Below, one piece after another: positions 51,762-59,352 of a stretch of 64,000 bases of DNA. A model generated the notes under the pieces. The model had not been told where the DNA came from. It did no database searches and saw nothing but the letters and a program-made list of their open reading frames with translations. Position numbers and translations under genes: made by a program. Origin of the DNA: Bacillus carboniphilus (GTDB lineage Bacteria; Bacillota; Bacilli; Bacillales; JC228); assembly GCF_039522365.1 (NCBI RefSeq), contig NZ_BAAADJ010000024.1:1-64000 (forward strand). The letters run 5' to 3'. Position 1 is the first letter of the stretch. The number at the start of each line of letters is the position of its first letter.

Positions 51762-52670
51762 AAGTTCTATACGTTTTTTCCCTTTTTCTGTTAGTCTCTG
51801 CCATTTCCTTATGAATTCTTTGTATCTGGATAGTTTTTTATAATCATTAGGGGCTTCTACTGGGTCACTTATTCCATTCACAATTAAAGTAATCTTAAAT
51901 CTTTGCCCTGGTTCATCAATAAAATAAGAGCCAATTTTAAAGATGTCCGCCTTTGAAAATAGATCATGTAGACGTAGATTTATTTGACGAAATGCTTCCA
52001 TATCTACCCCTCTTGTATATCCAATGTTAATAATTAACTGCTTTCCGTCTGTAAAGTCCTCCGGTAGATAAGGAGTTGAAAATAAATACTTTAAAGGCTC
52101 ATCAAAAGATTCCCCTTCAACTGTATGGACAAAAAGAGGGCCTCTATGTTTATTGATAAATGACTTTATATCTTGAAAGTCTATATTCATGTCACCGGTT
52201 TCCTCAATAATTTGTTTTAGCAAGGTTATGGTATGTTCTTCTATAGAACTAAACGTTAGGTTCGCTTCCCGAATGGTTGTACTACTATCGATCATTTCCA
52301 TAAGGGCATCACTGTGAAAATAGATAACAGCATCACATATTTCCTTCATTCTAAAATATTGGGTTGTTGCCGTATTGAATCTTTTTTTACCTTCAAAGCG
52401 GAAAGGATAACGAAAAATCCCAATTAACAAATCTCTTTCCTCTTTTAATGAATGTAGATTTGTAATTAACTCTTCCGTCTCACTAGAGTTACCACCAATA
52501 AAGCGATAAAAACATAGATTTTCAGAGTCTACTTTTCCTTTAATTGACCTGTCTACTTCAAGAGCGCCATTTGTTATTTGATATATTTTCCCTGTGGTTT
52601 CCATACCTTCTTCTCCTATAAAAAGCAAATTTTCACCATTATATAAGATATTTTCTGAAAATTTTGTCAT
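51750..52670 (-). CDS. Divergent FtsZ/tubulin-fold protein with degenerate GTP-binding half
   Basis: Residues 84-268 align by eye with FtsZ. YPFRFEGKKR (88-97) matches the PFxFEGxxR after strand 5. AVIYFHSDALMEMIDSST (114-131) matches the IVIPNDRLLEIVDKNT region. GDMNIDFQDIKSFI (159-172) matches the T7 loop, with N162, D164 and D167 in the catalytic N-x-D-x-x-D pattern. FSTPYLPEDF and QLIINIGYTRGVDMEAF match the SPLLE and LxNITGG segments. The tubulin signature GGGTGTG is replaced by GGNSSETEE (59-67), and roughly 40 N-terminal residues including T2/T3 are missing, so GTP binding is doubtful. The C-terminus is short and basic, without the FtsZ tail peptide. An internal ATG at residue 23 has a better RBS (AGGAG) and could be the true start. 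Confidence 0.75.
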   Translation of the reverse strand: MTKFSENILYNGENLLFIGEEGMETTGKIYQITNGALEVDRSIKGKVDSENLCFYRFIGGNSSETEELITNLHSLKEERDLLIGIFRYPFRFEGKKRFNTATTQYFRMKEICDAVIYFHSDALMEMIDSSTTIREANLTFSSIEEHTITLLKQIIEETGDMNIDFQDIKSFINKHRGPLFVHTVEGESFDEPLKYLFSTPYLPEDFTDGKQLIINIGYTRGVDMEAFRQINLRLHDLFSKADIFKIGSYFIDEPGQRFKITLIVNGISDPVEAPNDYKKLSRYKEFIRKWQRLTEKGKKRIELLKS

Positions 52671-52851
52671 AACCTGTTAATAAAATCGACTAATTTTGTA
52701 GAATGCTGGATAATGCTGAAAGATTCCGTTTTTCCCTTAAATTGGATGTACTTTCGGATTATTAAACTTTTATAAAAATTGTAAAATTCTTAAAAATAGA
52801 TATAAACTTTAAGTCACTTGATATACACTATCCATAAGGGAGGGAGTGACG

Positions 52852-54135
52852 GTGGGGAAGTTTAGTAGGGTTGAAAAAAGTTGGATGATGTATGACTGGG
52901 CAAACTCAGCCTATTCTATTATCATTACGACTGCAATCTTTCCAATTTACTATAAAACGGTTGCCAATAACGCAGGTATAGAGGCTTCAGATTCTACGGC
53001 TTACTTAGGGTATACTATTTCAATTGCTACATTTATCTTGGCTTTGTTGAGCCCTATTTTAGGAACAATAGCTGATTACAAAGGTATGAAAAGAAAGTTC
53101 TTTACTTTCTTCTTTCTACTAGGGACTTTATCGACCATAGGTTTACTGTTTGTACCAAGTGATAGCTGGTTTATTTTGCTCATTGTTTATACTTTAACAT
53201 CCATAGGAGCTAGAGGAGCTAATGTTTTCTATGACGCCTATATAGTAGACGTTACAAAGAAGGAGAGAATGGATGAATTATCAGCTAGAGGATACGCTCT
53301 AGGTTACATTGGTAGTGTGATTCCGTTTATAATTTGTATCGCAATTATCATTTCATCTCAAAATGGCGTGATCCCACTATCCGTTACCACTGCCAGTCGA
53401 ATTGCATTTTTAATTACAGGTGTTTGGTGGATTCTGTTCACTATACCGATGTTGAAGCATGTTAAACAAAGGCATGGTGCGGAGCGGGAGCCTAGGATTG
53501 TGGTAAATAGCTTTAAACGACTTTGGCAAACCTTTAAAGAAATTAGACAATATCGTACCATTTTTCTGTTTTTGTTAGCCTACTTTTTTTATATTGATGG
53601 CGTTGGAACCATCATTTCGATGTCAACGGCCTATGGGACAGATTTAGGTCTAGGCTCTGTGGACCTGATTATTGCCCTACTAGCGGTTCAAATCGTTGCA
53701 GCCCCGTTTGCTCTATTATTCGGAAAGCTAGCCAATAAATTTGGGGCAAAAAAAATGATCTATTCAGGTATCATCATTTATATAATTGTATGTATTTATG
53801 CAATGTTCCTGGAGACAATAGTAGATTTTTGGATTTTGGCTATGTTGGTTGCGACTTCTCAAGGTGGCATACAAGCATTGAGTCGCTCTTACTTTGCGCA
53901 GATGGTACCAAAAGAGAAATCAAACGAATTCTTTGGCTTTTACAATATTTTCGGACGCTTTGCTGCAGTGACAGGTCCCTTTTTGGTTGGATTAACAACA
54001 CAGTTAACCAGTAGTTCTGCCTTAGGCGTTTTTAGTCTGGTTATCCTATTTATCATTGGTTTTGTTATATTAATATTCATCCCGAAAAATGCCGTGGCAG
54101 TTGCAGCAGATGAAGGAATAGATTCAGTCTATTAG
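52852..54135 (+). CDS. MFS transporter of the UMF1/Atg22-like family (YxiO-like)
   Basis: The protein of about 427 residues has 12 hydrophobic segments and the family motifs SWMMYDWANSAYS near the N-terminus and DGVGTIISMSTAYG in the middle. It resembles B. subtilis YxiO. The substrate is not known; related yeast Atg22 exports amino acids from the vacuole. A GTG at 52852 fits GGGAGG eight nt upstream better than a GTG six bases earlier. Confidence 0.85.
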   Translation: MGKFSRVEKSWMMYDWANSAYSIIITTAIFPIYYKTVANNAGIEASDSTAYLGYTISIATFILALLSPILGTIADYKGMKRKFFTFFFLLGTLSTIGLLFVPSDSWFILLIVYTLTSIGARGANVFYDAYIVDVTKKERMDELSARGYALGYIGSVIPFIICIAIIISSQNGVIPLSVTTASRIAFLITGVWWILFTIPMLKHVKQRHGAEREPRIVVNSFKRLWQTFKEIRQYRTIFLFLLAYFFYIDGVGTIISMSTAYGTDLGLGSVDLIIALLAVQIVAAPFALLFGKLANKFGAKKMIYSGIIIYIIVCIYAMFLETIVDFWILAMLVATSQGGIQALSRSYFAQMVPKEKSNEFFGFYNIFGRFAAVTGPFLVGLTTQLTSSSALGVFSLVILFIIGFVILIFIPKNAVAVAADEGIDSVY

Positions 54136-54140
54136 TTAGT

Positions 54141-54183
54141 AAAAAAGAGGGTTTTCTCTAATTTGAGATAACCCTCTTTTTTA
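54141..54183. terminator. Terminator after the UMF1-family transporter gene
   Basis: AAAAGAGGGTT and AACCCTCTTTT form a stem with further TCTC/GAGA pairing, flanked by A and T runs, so it can serve both converging genes. Confidence 0.88.
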
Positions 54184-54203
54184 GTGATAGGTGTTATTGA
54201 ATC

Positions 54204-54911
54204 TCACTGAGAGTCTAAGAAATTTTCAGCTGCCTCCCTACTGGGGAAGATAAGATTGGAACCCATTTCATCCAATCTTAGTTTTAAGTATGGGATTAGG
54301 TAGGAAGAACTCGTGTATAAGGCAATGGCTTTTACACCTTTATCACTTGCCAATTGTCGGAGTTCTTCCATTTCGTCTTCAACATCAGGAGTGTTTGTTA
54401 TTTCACTCATCATATCAATTAGAATAGTGAATCCTGGGGAGGTTTTTTCTAATGTCTCTTTTATAGCCTTACAATATATATCCACATTTTCTTTTGTAAT
54501 CAATTCCCTAATACGGACAAATTGTCTATTTAAAGTGGGATCATAATAAACAATAAATTTAGATTTATAATACCAATTCGTTAACTCCATTTTTATGGAG
54601 GGAGCTTCTGATTCTACCCTAATAAAAGCCTCATTTTCTTTACCATCAAATATCATGGCTTTAAATAACTCTAGTTGAACCTCTTCAACGGAAAGGTGAA
54701 AAATGATAGATGAATTATTTCCTCTCCCTCTTCCTGGAATCCAGGTAATCCATCCAAAGCTATTCATTTTCTTAATGACAATCCGCATATTTCGGAGAGA
54801 ATAAAACAAATCGTCAGCTAAGTCATATAAGCTTACGTTTATTTGTTCACCATTTTGTACCTCTGCAAATTTCTCTCGAAGTGTAATATATATTTCCTCA
54901 ATCTTCATCAT
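54204..54911 (-). CDS. SgrR N-terminal-type regulator fused to a STAS-like domain
   Basis: Residues 1-75 match the SgrR_N winged-helix domain: LADDLFYSLRNMRIVIKKM, then GWITWIPGRGRGNNSSIIF. In SgrR this domain is followed by a solute-binding domain, but here residues 120-232 look like a STAS/SpoIIAA-like domain (VRIRELITKENVDIYCKAI, ILIDMMSEITNTPDVEDEME, GVKAIALY, FPSREAAENFL). It is probably a DNA-binding regulator whose sensor half has been exchanged. Two adjacent ATG codons follow AAGGGGAG. No target gene is obvious; neighbours are the MFS gene and guaC. Confidence 0.7.
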   Translation of the reverse strand: MMKIEEIYITLREKFAEVQNGEQINVSLYDLADDLFYSLRNMRIVIKKMNSFGWITWIPGRGRGNNSSIIFHLSVEEVQLELFKAMIFDGKENEAFIRVESEAPSIKMELTNWYYKSKFIVYYDPTLNRQFVRIRELITKENVDIYCKAIKETLEKTSPGFTILIDMMSEITNTPDVEDEMEELRQLASDKGVKAIALYTSSSYLIPYLKLRLDEMGSNLIFPSREAAENFLDSQ

Positions 54912-55104
54912 CCACTCCCCTTAAGAGAGGAAACTCCTCCGTAATCACTTTACCTCTTTAAATGTTTTCTTACTTGCTATAATGCTAAATGAAAACTGGC
55001 TTGGGTTTTGCAAAGTACTTTTCAGAAAATAACAATTATATATTATTATAACATTATTTCCTTTGCATTCTTATGGAGCTTCTCTATTGATGGGAGGGAA
55101 AAAT

Positions 55105-55164
55105 ATGAGTTCAGAAAAAGGAATGGCTCGAAAATTAAAAGGCTGGACTAGTTGGGGAGGATAA
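55105..55164 (+). CDS. Possible 19-residue peptide gene
   Basis: GGGAGGG lies seven nt before an ATG that opens a 19-codon frame, MSSEKGMARKLKGWTSWGG, ending directly at a strong terminator. The peptide is basic with two tryptophans. A good RBS, a short frame and an immediate terminator suggest a small expressed RNA or peptide, but there is no other support. Confidence 0.4.
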   Translation: MSSEKGMARKLKGWTSWGG

Positions 55165-55167
55165 AAG

Positions 55168-55217
55168 AAAACGGTTCTTGTGTTTCTATAGCTTTAGAAA
55201 TACAAGAACCGTTTTTT
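55168..55217. terminator. Bidirectional terminator between the small peptide gene and guaC
   Basis: AAACGGTTCTTGT pairs with ACAAGAACCGTTT, extended by TTTCTA/TAGAAA, and is flanked by T and A runs on the two strands. Confidence 0.9.
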
Positions 55218-55223
55218 TCAGTT

Positions 55224-56207
55224 TTAGTATACTTTGTCTCCGTTAAAGATTGAATTCTTTACTACCACATAGTCTACATTTCGAATAGCATCTAATTTAT
55301 TTCCGCCTGCGTATGAGATGGAGGATTGTAAATCCTGCTCCATTTCCGTCAACGTATCTTGTAGGGCACCTTTATACTCGACATACATTTTTTTACCTTC
55401 TACGTTCTTCTTTTCGCCTTTTTGGAATTCCGAAGCAGAACCAAAGTATTCCTTGTATAGCTTCCCTTCTCTTTCAACTGTTTCTCCTGGTGATTCTTCA
55501 TGTCCAGCAAATAGGGAACCAATCATAACCATAGTCGCACCAAAGCGAATGGACTTGGCAATATCACCGTGTGTACGAATTCCACCATCAGCAATAATAG
55601 GCTTACTTGCAGCCTTGGCACACCAACGCAATGCAGCTAGTTGCCATCCGCCAGTTCCAAAACCAGTTTTGATTTTAGTAATGCAGACTTTACCTGGTCC
55701 AATCCCTACTTTTGTAGCATCTGCACCAGCATTCTCTAACTCTCTGACGGCTTCAGGAGTTCCCACATTCCCCGCAATGACAAAGCTTTCTGGTAAAAGA
55801 CCTTTTATGTGTTGAATCATCTTAATGACTGCATTAGAGTGACCGTGGGCAATATCGATCGTAATGTATTCTGGGATTACACGTTCATCTGCTAATTGTT
55901 GGATAAAATCATATTCTTCTTCTTTCACTCCAACACTAATAGACGCAAATAAACCTCGTGCATGCATATCCTGGATAAAAGCTAAACGCTTTTCTGGTTG
56001 GAAGCGATGCATAATATAAAAATAGTCATTTTCAGCTAGATAAAGAGCAATTTTCTCATCAATAATCGTTTGCATATTAGCAGGCACCACAGGTAGCTTA
56101 AATGTTCGTCCACCTAGAGTTACCTTTGTATCACATTCAGAACGGCTATTTACTATACATTTATTTGGAATTAGTTGAATATCTTCATAATCAAATACGT
56201 TTTCCAT
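55224..56207 (-). CDS. guaC: GMP reductase
   Basis: GuaC converts GMP to IMP with NADPH, returning guanine nucleotides to the purine pool. The 327-residue protein is a TIM barrel with the nucleotide loop [18 protein letters not shown], containing the catalytic cysteine, and [16 protein letters not shown]. The length fits the shorter Gram-positive GuaC type. Paired PurR-type boxes lie just upstream. Confidence 0.95.
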   Translation of the reverse strand: MENVFDYEDIQLIPNKCIVNSRSECDTKVTLGGRTFKLPVVPANMQTIIDEKIALYLAENDYFYIMHRFQPEKRLAFIQDMHARGLFASISVGVKEEEYDFIQQLADERVIPEYITIDIAHGHSNAVIKMIQHIKGLLPESFVIAGNVGTPEAVRELENAGADATKVGIGPGKVCITKIKTGFGTGGWQLAALRWCAKAASKPIIADGGIRTHGDIAKSIRFGATMVMIGSLFAGHEESPGETVEREGKLYKEYFGSASEFQKGEKKNVEGKKMYVEYKGALQDTLTEMEQDLQSSISYAGGNKLDAIRNVDYVVVKNSIFNGDKVY

Positions 56208-56220
56208 GAGTTACACCCCT

Positions 56221-56297
56221 AAACACGAATATTAAATTACTTTCGTTTTCAAATGTTCGTACATAAATAATGTAACCCATTATGAACAGGATGTCAA
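56221..56297 (-). promoter_or_regulatory. guaC promoter with paired PurR boxes
   Basis: On the minus strand -35 TTGACA (56292-56297) and -10 TACATT (56269-56274) are separated by 17 nt. Directly downstream are two facing PurBox-like elements, ATGTACGAACATT (56252-56264) and AATATTCGTGTTT (56221-56233). Their CGAACA and TATTCG cores are 22 nt apart, the same spacing as in front of purA. Here the operator overlaps the transcription start, fitting repression. Confidence 0.72.
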
Positions 56298-56404
56298 AAC
56301 GTTTTCAATTTCGACCGCTGTGTAAGCTGTTTTCCACACCATGAGACACGGTGAGCGTATGATATACTGAGTATAAAAGAACATTGGTATGATGGAGAAA
56401 CTCA

Positions 56405-57043
56405 ATGATGGATGGGAGAGATATGATGGATTTACATTCAATTTTAAACAAAGCCAAAAATCATTCCCCTTCTATACTTGGAAGCAAGGATTTTTCAAAA
56501 TACGCAATATTACTCCCTCTTATTCACAAAAATAATGAGGTACATATCTTATTTGAAGTTCGTTCCCATAAGCTTAGAAGGCAACCAGGAGAAATATGTT
56601 TTCCGGGTGGGAGAATCGACCGAGAGGATCATGATGAAAGGCAGGCTGCTTTGAGAGAAACAAGTGAAGAGCTTGGGATAGAAGTTGAGAATATAGTTGA
56701 TGTATTTCCGTTAGACTATATGGTATCCCCTTTTGGTATGATGGTGTATCCATTTGTTGGTGTTCTTAACTCCCCAGAATCTATCCAGCCGAACAAAGAG
56801 GAAGTGGCAGAAGTTTTTACTGTCCCCCTTACTTACTTCTTAGAAAACAAGCCAAAAATTCACCATGTTAATGTGAATGTCCAACCAGATGAAAACTTCC
56901 CTTATGATTTAATTATTGGCGGAAAAAACTATAACTGGAGAATGAGAAAAATAGATGAGTATTTCTACATATATGAAGATAAAGTAATTTGGGGATTAAC
57001 TGCGAAAATATTATCTCATTTTGTAGAGATGGTAAGAAACTAA
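56405..57043 (+). CDS. CoA pyrophosphatase (Nudix, NudL/YeaB type)
   Basis: The protein of about 206-212 residues has LRRQPGEICFPGG, the extra signature of the CoA-pyrophosphatase Nudix group, running into the Nudix box GGRIDREDHDERQAALRETSEELG. It hydrolyses CoA and derivatives to 3',5'-ADP and 4'-phosphopantetheine. Several ATG codons are possible at the start; one at 56426 has GGGAG at good spacing. Confidence 0.88.
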   Translation: MMDGRDMMDLHSILNKAKNHSPSILGSKDFSKYAILLPLIHKNNEVHILFEVRSHKLRRQPGEICFPGGRIDREDHDERQAALRETSEELGIEVENIVDVFPLDYMVSPFGMMVYPFVGVLNSPESIQPNKEEVAEVFTVPLTYFLENKPKIHHVNVNVQPDENFPYDLIIGGKNYNWRMRKIDEYFYIYEDKVIWGLTAKILSHFVEMVRN

Positions 57044-57120
57044 TTTTTAGTAAGCATTATTTTTTGAGTCTTATCCCGGATATGCTACAATTCAACTACA
57101 AAAGTAAATGAGGTGTTTAG

Positions 57121-57852
57121 ATGAAAATCGAAGTATGGTCAGATTTCGTCTGTCCTTTTTGTTATATAGGGAAACGTAGATTAGAAAATGCATTAGAGCA
57201 ATTTCCGCACAAAGATCAAGTAGAGGTAGAGTTCAAAAGCTTTGAGCTTGACCCAAACGCTCCTGAGTATTCTGGAAAAAGTATTCATGAAGCACTTGCT
57301 ACAAAGTACGGAATGACTATAGAACAAGCTAAGCAAGCCAACCAAAATGTAGGTCAACAGGCTGCTAGTGTAGGTCTTACTTTTAATTTTGACGAAATGA
57401 AACCAACGAACACCTTTGATGCACACCGCTTAGCAAAGTTTGCAAAGTCGCAGGGTAAGGAAAAGGAAATTACAGAAAAGCTCCTTTACGCATATTTTAC
57501 AGAATCAAAAAACTTAGGTGATATCGATACACTTTTAGATATTGCTGAAGGGTCTGGCCTTGATAGAGAGGATGCATTGGCAATTTTAAAAGATAAAAAT
57601 GCATACGCAAACGATGTTCGAATTGATGAAGGATTAGCCGGTCAGTACGGTATTAGCGGGGTTCCATTCTTTATCATCAATCAAAAATATGCAATCTCTG
57701 GTGCTCAACCCTTAGAAACATTCGTTGGTGCGCTTCAAAAGGTATGGGAGGAAGAAAATCCAAAGCCTAAATTTGAAGATTTATCAGGAAATGATAGTAA
57801 CGATGCATTTTGTGCAGATGGTAGCTGTGTGGTACCTCCGGTTAAGGAATAA
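57121..57852 (+). CDS. FrnE-type DsbA family oxidoreductase
   Basis: The 243-residue cytoplasmic protein has a thioredoxin-fold start KIEVWSDFVCPFCYIGKRRLE with the active-site CPFC, a helical insert and the cis-proline region SGVPFFIIN. It resembles FrnE and 2-hydroxychromene-2-carboxylate-isomerase-like proteins. The C-terminus has an extra pair of cysteines (FCADGSCVV), seen in some FrnE proteins and possibly redox active. No signal peptide is present. Confidence 0.9.
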   Translation: MKIEVWSDFVCPFCYIGKRRLENALEQFPHKDQVEVEFKSFELDPNAPEYSGKSIHEALATKYGMTIEQAKQANQNVGQQAASVGLTFNFDEMKPTNTFDAHRLAKFAKSQGKEKEITEKLLYAYFTESKNLGDIDTLLDIAEGSGLDREDALAILKDKNAYANDVRIDEGLAGQYGISGVPFFIINQKYAISGAQPLETFVGALQKVWEEENPKPKFEDLSGNDSNDAFCADGSCVVPPVKE

Positions 57853-57901
57853 TCACAGGGGTTTGTCTTAGAAAGACTTTGAAAATAGCCATATTTATAT
57901 G

Positions 57902-58120
57902 AATAACGGAACCTGTGTCCGGTTAGTGGAGCGAAGTGGACAGGAGATCCGTTATCTGCACAAAAATGTGTGTTTTTGTGGGTTTGGTGGACAGAGAATC
58001 CGTTATTTGGCATAAATCAGCAAGAAAAGACCATAAAACAGTGTAATAGCGGAACGAGAGTCCGTTTCCTCCTTGAAAACTGCTATTTTTACAAGAATAA
58101 CGGAACCAGTGTCCGGCTAG
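57902..58120. repeat. Array of five degenerate AATAACGGA...TCCGTTATT palindromes
   Basis: Units lie at 57902-57926, about 57938-57956, about 57990-58007, 58045-58067 and 58096-58120. The first and last are 23/25 identical (AATAACGGAACC, then GTGTCCGG). The inner units keep one arm (TCCGTTAT) or both. Each full unit can form a CGGA/TCCG hairpin. The remaining sequence between the FrnE gene and the terminator holds no gene. Similar short palindromes are common between genes of several Bacillus relatives as far as I recall. Confidence 0.7.
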
Positions 58121-58129
58121 ATAAACGCA

Positions 58130-58173
58130 AAAGGATGAGGAGAAACATAAATGGTTTTCTCCTCATCCTTTTC
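58130..58173. terminator. Terminator of the molybdoenzyme gene
   Basis: AAAGGATGAGGAGAAA and TTTTCTCCTCATCCTTT form a very long stem with A/T runs on both sides, usable from either strand. Confidence 0.9.
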
Positions 58174-58201
58174 TTATGAATTACCGGCCAATCCTTTTCA
58201 A

Positions 58202-59272
58202 CTATTCAATTTTCACATGAATTGTGTCAATTGCATTATACCCATATCCTTTTCGATTCCAAAATGGTTGCTTTGGTTGAGTGCGATTAGCTGAATCAGT
58301 AGCTTTTGATAAAATTGTGTATTCCCCTTTTTTCGTCACATCCCATTCAAAGGACCAGTTAACCCAATCGTACCCATGAGTATCCTGGTTTTCCAAATTG
58401 GCAGTTATCCAGGTATCCCCGTTATCTGTACTGATTTCTACCTTTTTAACAAATCCAGTTCCAGTCCATGCAATTCCTTTAATCGTGTGTTTCCCTGTAT
58501 TCAGTATTTCTCGATTTAATGGTTTTTGGATAGTTGAGTTTACGTTTATGGTAGTAACAGGTCGTGCTCCTTCGTTATCATCCTTGTTAGGGTAATAGAC
58601 ATAATCTATAGATTGAAAAGGTCCTGCGAACTCCTTATCAATAATGGTTATTTGTTTAATCCACTTAACTGAGGCCATGGCATACCATTGTGGGACAATT
58701 AAGCGTAAGGGGTATCCGTGTTTAAAAGGAATCGGTTCGTTGTTATATTCATATGCAATGAGGGTGTCGGGATGGAGTGCTTTCTCTAAAGGTAAGCTTC
58801 TAGTAAAACTGTATAGGTGATCTAAATCAGATCTTTCTCCGAAGTCATATCCTTCTATAACGACTTCTTTTGCGCCATTTCTTAGTCCAACTTTATCAAG
58901 AAGGTTTCGTAGGGGAACCCCCGTCCAATATCCTTGACTGATGGCCCCCTTTTCCCATTGTTCTCCAAAAACTTTTGGTTTAAAAAAATGACGTTTGTTT
59001 CCAGAACACTCAAGCAGTACTTTGATCGTTTTTGAAGGAAGTTGATAAATCTCCTGTAAAGAAAGGACACGTGGTTTTTGTACGTAGCCATTGATTGTAA
59101 GAAAATAATTGGAATAAGACAGCTGCGGGAATAAAAAGTGATTTCGCCTGTAAAAAAGTTTGGGATGGACATGATTATTTTCGATAAATTGGATGGGTGT
59201 TTCCTGATTCTCAGGTTGTAAACTATGGGTCTTTAAATAAGGCCTTTCAGACGGATGCTTTTGATTACTCAT
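58202..59272 (-). CDS. Sulfite-oxidase-family molybdopterin oxidoreductase
   Basis: The 356-residue protein has the Mo-cofactor domain (about 60-230) with the molybdenum-ligand cysteine in LLECSGNKR, and a C-terminal Mo-co dimerisation domain (about 240-355) with GIAWTGTGFVKKVEISTD. There is no heme domain and no signal peptide or twin-arginine motif, so it is likely cytoplasmic. The substrate is unknown; sulfite or another oxo-acceptor is possible. It lies near a YeeE-type sulfur permease and an MsrAB gene, which may be coincidence. Confidence 0.85.
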   Translation of the reverse strand: MSNQKHPSERPYLKTHSLQPENQETPIQFIENNHVHPKLFYRRNHFLFPQLSYSNYFLTINGYVQKPRVLSLQEIYQLPSKTIKVLLECSGNKRHFFKPKVFGEQWEKGAISQGYWTGVPLRNLLDKVGLRNGAKEVVIEGYDFGERSDLDHLYSFTRSLPLEKALHPDTLIAYEYNNEPIPFKHGYPLRLIVPQWYAMASVKWIKQITIIDKEFAGPFQSIDYVYYPNKDDNEGARPVTTINVNSTIQKPLNREILNTGKHTIKGIAWTGTGFVKKVEISTDNGDTWITANLENQDTHGYDWVNWSFEWDVTKKGEYTILSKATDSANRTQPKQPFWNRKGYGYNAIDTIHVKIE

Positions 59273-59352
59273 ACATACCTCCTGCCATATTTAATTTCAA
59301 CATTTATATATATGTTGAAACAACAAATTATATAAAAAAAGAGAAAGGTACA

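Noticed and set aside
51750-52670. Calling the FtsZ-like protein a TubZ plasmid/phage segregation protein
   Set aside because: TubZ keeps the GTP signature and has a long C-terminal helix. This protein lacks the signature and is closer to FtsZ around the PFxFEG and T7 segments.
57970-58179. 69-codon plus-strand frame after the FrnE gene
   Set aside because: It crosses the hairpin repeats and a terminator stem, so it is not a credible gene.
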